A stretch of 18,072 nt of DNA from Anaerobutyricum stercoris. GTDB taxonomy: Bacteria > Bacillota > Clostridia > Lachnospirales > Lachnospiraceae. The stretch covers positions 1 through 18,072 of the forward strand of contig DXBR01000060.1 of NCBI GenBank assembly GCA_019116455.1. The letters run 5' to 3'. Of this stretch, positions 14,550 through 18,072 are shown piece after piece; position 1 is the first letter of the stretch; every line of letters starts with the position of its first letter. A model generated the notes under the pieces. It searched no databases. It was not told where the DNA came from and was given only the letters and a program-made list of their open reading frames with translations. A program made the position numbers and the translations under genes.

Positions 14550-15309
14550 AGAGCAGCACATTGGCCAGCACAAATCCCGTGGCGATCACCAGGCTTATGA
14601 TGACCGCCTCCGCCAGCCGTGTCAATCCCGACAGCATATTATTGGAAAAAATCTCCTGGACAGCACAGGTAAATATGACTCCCGGAATAAAAATCATAAT
14701 ATTTCCTATGCTTACCAGCTCTGAAGATACCCCTCTCCAGATACCTGCCATGACGATGGACAAAAGGCCTGCCACAACAGAGCATAAAAAGACCTGTACG
14801 AAACGGTTCATCTCTGACCGGGACAGTACGTTCTCCACCGGAGCAATCAGCACTCCGATGAGGGCGGACACTGCCATGTCTTTCAGACTGCCCCCGAAAA
14901 AGAGCGTGAAGGAAAGAGAAATCAGGGCAAAAATGAACATTTTCCCGGACAGGGAATACGATTTTCTGTTTTCAATCTCCTGAAGCCTCTGAGACGCCTG
15001 CTCCGGATTCATCTGTGTCTCACATATTTCCCTGGACAGAGCATTCAGTTCGGTCAGCTTATACATATTTCTGTCAAAGGTATTTATCCTCCGGATTTCT
15101 GTCAATTCTGTCAGATTCTCTCCCGATATGGTAACCACGATCACATAGGTGATGGCAAAACATTCCACGGTCTCCGCCCCAAAGGCACGGCACATGCGAA
15201 TGATGCTGTCTTCCACCCGGCTGATCTCCGCCCCCGAGGAGAGCATCTGCGCCCCGATATTGAGGGCTGTCTGCAGCGCTTTCCTGCTTTCTCTTACTTC
15301 CGCTTCCAC
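14548..15309 (-). CDS. ThrE N-terminal / YjjP-type exporter subunit
   Basis: A 253-residue protein. Residues 1-120 form the soluble domain of the family, with the landmark GAEISRVED at 26-34; about five membrane helices follow (124-140, 144-160, 169-190, 200-220, 231-252), with a family-typical P-G pair at 209-210. It corresponds to the N-terminal half of ThrE, or to the separate subunit YjjP, and needs the YjjB-like partner encoded downstream. The start is GTG, with GGAG at a suitable distance; this ribosome binding site overlaps the stop codon of hydA (TAAGGAG), so the two genes are very likely co-translated. The transported compound cannot be read from sequence. Confidence 0.88.
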   Translation of the reverse strand: MEAEVRESRKALQTALNIGAQMLSSGAEISRVEDSIIRMCRAFGAETVECFAITYVIVVTISGENLTELTEIRRINTFDRNMYKLTELNALSREICETQMNPEQASQRLQEIENRKSYSLSGKMFIFALISLSFTLFFGGSLKDMAVSALIGVLIAPVENVLSRSEMNRFVQVFLCSVVAGLLSIVMAGIWRGVSSELVSIGNIMIFIPGVIFTCAVQEIFSNNMLSGLTRLAEAVIISLVIATGFVLANVLL

Positions 15310-15318
15310 GTTATCTCC

Positions 15319-16701
15319 TTATTTTTTTCTTGGACTCCGTTTTACATATTGACCCATACCCGGTTTTCCGACAAAGTCTCCGTTATCGTAAACCAGCTGT
15401 CCGCGAAGATAGGTCTGCACCGGATAACCGTGAAGTTTCTTTCCTTCCCAGATAGTATGATCATAGTCGGAATGCATATTGTTTACGCTGATGGTGAAAT
15501 CTTTATCTCTGTCATATATCACGATGTCCGCATCTTTTCCCACCACCAGGGAACCTTTGTTATCACATCCGAAAATATTTGCCGGATTGGTGGAACAAAG
15601 GGCAACTGCCTGCTGGAAAGTAATCTTTCCTGCGTTGGCGGCGTCCAGCATATACGGGTACAGATTCTCCACTCCTGCGCAGCCGTTAGGAATTTTTGTA
15701 AAGTCATCCTTTCCCCAGTCCTTTTCATAACTCTGGAACGGACAGTGGTCTGTGGCCACCGTATCAATAAGCCCTGCTTTCAACGCCTGCCAGAGAGCAT
15801 CCTGACTCTCCTGTCCTTTCATCGGCGGGGAGCAGACGAAGTTTCTTCCGTCTTCTCTCTTATAGACATCACAGGTAAATTCCAGATACTGCGGACAGGT
15901 TTCCACGTAGACATCCGCTCCATCCCGTTTCGCGTCAATGCAGGCTTCCAGTCCTTCTTTGTCCGCCATGTGTACAACATACAGAGGCGCTTTCAGATGT
16001 TTTGCCCAGTGAACCGCACGTTTGTCCGCTTCCGCTTCCACAAATTCCGGACGGCTCAAATAATGATACCATGCGCTGGTCTTACCTTCTTTTAAGAACT
16101 GTTCTGTATACATATCGATCAAATCCGGATTTTCCGCATGGATATTGATCATGGCTCCCAGCTCTTTGGCACGGAGCATCAGACGGGCCAGAGTGGCGTC
16201 GTCGACCATCATGCCCTCTTTTTTGTATACCAGAAAGCATTTAAAACTGGTAATACCCTCCTCCACTGCTTTCTCCATCTCGTCAAGAATTTCTCCGCCG
16301 TTTAAGTTGGTGATACAGCAGTGCATGGCATAATCCACACAGGCATCGGTCTCAAGGATCGCTCTTTTGGAGTTTACAAGACCAAGAATGGTCTCTCCCT
16401 CATGCTGCACCGGATAATCAAAAATGGTGGTGACGCCGCCGCAGGCCGCCGCCCTGGTTCCGGAAAGATAGCTGTCTGCGGAGACCGTCCCTCCAAACGG
16501 CATCTGCAGATGGGTATGTACATCAATAGCTCCCGGCAGCACCAGCTTACCGGATGCATCACAGACTTTTTCCGCCAGCTCCGGAGCGATATCCGCCTCC
16601 ATGGCCACGATCTTTCCGTCTTTCACGGCGATATCACAGTCATACATATCCGTGGTAGTCACCACTGTTCCATTTTTGATGATCAGATCATACTGTTTCA
16701 T
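15319..16701 (-). CDS. hydA: Dihydropyrimidinase / D-hydantoinase
   Basis: A 460-residue enzyme of the cyclic amidohydrolase superfamily. All binuclear metal ligands are recognisable: H62 and H64 (DVHTHLQMPFGG), the carbamylated lysine K154 (SFKCFLVYK), H188 (INIHAEN), H244 (VVHMA) and D318 (ATDHCPF); Y159 matches the substrate-binding tyrosine of hydantoinases. Length is normal. It opens the ring of 5,6-dihydrouracil or dihydrothymine to N-carbamoyl-beta-alanine or its methyl homologue, in the cytoplasm. AGGAGG lies seven bases before the ATG. Upstream is preA (45-base gap), which makes its substrate, and downstream in the operon is a carbamoylase-type amidohydrolase that can use its product. 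This context favours dihydropyrimidinase over a biotechnological-type hydantoinase or phenylhydantoinase role. Confidence 0.93.
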   Translation of the reverse strand: MKQYDLIIKNGTVVTTTDMYDCDIAVKDGKIVAMEADIAPELAEKVCDASGKLVLPGAIDVHTHLQMPFGGTVSADSYLSGTRAAACGGVTTIFDYPVQHEGETILGLVNSKRAILETDACVDYAMHCCITNLNGGEILDEMEKAVEEGITSFKCFLVYKKEGMMVDDATLARLMLRAKELGAMINIHAENPDLIDMYTEQFLKEGKTSAWYHYLSRPEFVEAEADKRAVHWAKHLKAPLYVVHMADKEGLEACIDAKRDGADVYVETCPQYLEFTCDVYKREDGRNFVCSPPMKGQESQDALWQALKAGLIDTVATDHCPFQSYEKDWGKDDFTKIPNGCAGVENLYPYMLDAANAGKITFQQAVALCSTNPANIFGCDNKGSLVVGKDADIVIYDRDKDFTISVNNMHSDYDHTIWEGKKLHGYPVQTYLRGQLVYDNGDFVGKPGMGQYVKRSPRKK

Positions 16702-16746
16702 AGCAAAACCTCCTTTACTGCTTTCTCCCTGTTCCGTGTCCTGTAC

Positions 16747-18003
16747 TTATTCGTATTTTGTTTTCAGTATTACACCATGTTTCTCTCTGCCCTCTTTAAA
16801 AATCAGCTCGCCCGGCGTGATACAGTTCATGACAGGACAGACATTTAAGCATAAATGGCAGCCCACACATTTTTCTTCCAAAAGTTTCGGTTTTCTTGTC
16901 TCCGTATCAAACTCAATAGCCTGATGACCGCCGTCAAAACAGGAAACGTAGCATCTTCCGCATCCCACGCAGGATTCTTCATTGAATTGTGGAAGAATCT
17001 TGAAAGAACGATCCAGCTCGTCGGCGCCAATGATACTTGGCAGCGCTTTTCCCACCAAATCCTGCACCCGGTCGATGCCGTTTCTTTCCATATAATGGGA
17101 GAGACCGCTGATCATATCTTCCACGATACGATAGCCGTACTGCATAATCGCTGTAGTACACTGTACATTTTCACAGCCCAGCAGGATAAACTCCAGGGCG
17201 TCTTTCCAGGTCTCCACTCCTCCCATGCCGGATAACGGGATGTTGATAAGCTTAGGATCATGCTTCAGGTCAGACACAAACCGGAGAGCAATCGGCTTCA
17301 CTGCCGCTCCGGAATATCCGGATACAGAAGACTTTCCATTGACTACCGGCATGCCCACATTTAAGTCCACATCCACATTGGTGATGGATTTTACGGTATT
17401 AATAGCCGCCAGCCCCTTTGCTCCACCTTCCACAGCCGCGATGGCCGGAATCTCCATGTTGGTGATATTCGGCGTCATTTTCGCGATAACCGGAAGATGG
17501 GTGTTTGCCGTCACTATCTCACAGTAATGTTTTACAAGCTCCGGTCTTGTTCCCACATCGGAACCCATGGTTGAGGAGGTCATCTGCGGGCAGGAAAAGT
17601 TACATTCAATCAGATCAATTCCTGTCTCCGTCACTGCCTTTGCCAGATATGCCCACTCTTCATCATTACTTCCCATAATACTTGCCACAATGACTTTATC
17701 CGGATAGTCCTCTTTCAGACGTCTCATATAATCAAGATTGACTTCAATCGGTTTATCGGAGGTCTGCTCCATATTTTTAAAACCCATCCACGGAGTATCC
17801 TCTTTTGTAACGATATCAAAACGTGGAGAACATTCATCCGGAATATACACGCTGATGGATTTATAATATATACCGCCCCATCCGGCTTCCAGAGCCTTCG
17901 CGCACATTTCATAGTTGCTTCCCACCGGCGAGGAAGAGAGAAAAAATGGATTCTCGCATTTTACTCCCAAAAAGTCTATTGATAAATCTTTCTTTAATGC
18001 CAT
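16747..18003 (-). CDS. preA: NAD-dependent dihydropyrimidine dehydrogenase subunit PreA
   Basis: A 418-residue protein. Residues 1-330 form an FMN-binding TIM barrel of the dihydroorotate dehydrogenase type, with ECNFSCPQMT (133-142), NTVKSITNVD (202-211), NGKSSVSGYSG (222-232) and the flavin phosphate-binding region SGMGGVETW (258-266). The C-terminal part has two [4Fe-4S] cluster motifs: C345, C348, C351, C355 and C379, C382, C385, C389. Length and order match E. coli PreA. With PreT it reversibly reduces uracil and thymine to their 5,6-dihydro forms using NADH. The purine-rich AGGGGG nine bases before the ATG serves as ribosome binding site. The C-terminus of a PreT-like protein ends 13 bases upstream. 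The same enzyme can inactivate 5-fluorouracil in some gut bacteria, known for other species and inferred here. Confidence 0.94.
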   Translation of the reverse strand: MALKKDLSIDFLGVKCENPFFLSSSPVGSNYEMCAKALEAGWGGIYYKSISVYIPDECSPRFDIVTKEDTPWMGFKNMEQTSDKPIEVNLDYMRRLKEDYPDKVIVASIMGSNDEEWAYLAKAVTETGIDLIECNFSCPQMTSSTMGSDVGTRPELVKHYCEIVTANTHLPVIAKMTPNITNMEIPAIAAVEGGAKGLAAINTVKSITNVDVDLNVGMPVVNGKSSVSGYSGAAVKPIALRFVSDLKHDPKLINIPLSGMGGVETWKDALEFILLGCENVQCTTAIMQYGYRIVEDMISGLSHYMERNGIDRVQDLVGKALPSIIGADELDRSFKILPQFNEESCVGCGRCYVSCFDGGHQAIEFDTETRKPKLLEEKCVGCHLCLNVCPVMNCITPGELIFKEGREKHGVILKTKYE

Positions 18004-18016
18004 AATTTCGTTCCCC

Positions 18017-18072
18017 CTATTTTAAATATTCCGCAATTTCTTCAGCGGCTTTCTTTCCGTCCGCCACTGCTT
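18017..18072 (-). CDS. preT: C-terminal end of probable PreT (FAD-dependent dihydropyrimidine dehydrogenase subunit), cut by the window edge
   Basis: Only the last 17 or so codons are inside the window, ending AVADGKKAAEEIAEYLK and a TAG stop. A helix of the type ADGKKAAEEI is what closes GltD/PreT-like NAD(P)-FAD oxidoreductases, and the position just before preA with a 13-base gap is where preT is expected. The assignment rests mostly on context. Confidence 0.65.
   Translation of the reverse strand, partial: AVADGKKAAEEIAEYLK

Noticed and set aside
15349..16095. Plus-strand open frame of 248 codons opposite hydA
   Set aside because: Antisense shadow of a complete dihydropyrimidinase gene.

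Overview
The window looks like chromosomal DNA of a strict anaerobe of the class Clostridia, most likely a gut Lachnospiraceae. The reasons are strong AGGAGG-type ribosome binding sites, several GTG and TTG starts, oxygen-sensitive Fe-S and radical SAM enzymes, and the flavour of the ABC exporter and dihydropyrimidinase sequences. No genus can be named from sequence alone. Thirteen complete genes and one partial gene fill almost all of the window. I see no rRNA, tRNA, CRISPR array, insertion sequence or phage gene, and no reading frame looks broken.

Left region (1-4546): a minus-strand operon reads MarR regulator, then two ABC half-transporters. The first half-transporter has a degenerate ATPase site (Asp for the catalytic Glu, Gln for the H-loop His) and the second a canonical one. 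This is the signature of a heterodimeric multidrug exporter, probably controlled by the MarR protein. An AT-rich divergent region with two adjacent palindromes separates it from a plus-strand LysR regulator.

Middle region (4547-10604): the LysR gene converges on a HemW-like radical SAM gene with one base between the stops. Divergent from hemW, behind a good promoter overlapped by a 22-bp inverted repeat, lies the most unusual gene. It encodes a single-module NRPS-like protein of about 1200 residues: acyl-CoA-synthetase-like adenylation domain, carrier domain, condensation domain, then a C-terminal remnant of a second adenylation domain that has lost its core and stops before the A10 lysine. 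It probably activates a fatty or other carboxylic acid and joins it to an acceptor. A bidirectional hairpin terminator closes it.

Right region (10605-18072): a tightly packed minus-strand operon runs from the right edge: preT (only its end is visible), preA, hydA, a split ThrE/YjjPB-type exporter, an M20 carbamoylase-like amidohydrolase, a MATE transporter and a Crp/Fnr-like regulator. PreTA, HydA and the M20 enzyme together form a complete predicted reductive pyrimidine pathway (uracil to dihydrouracil to N-carbamoyl-beta-alanine to beta-alanine, CO2 and ammonia). The exporter genes may move the product or a related acid out of the cell, and the regulator at the end may govern the set. The main promoter must lie to the right of the window.
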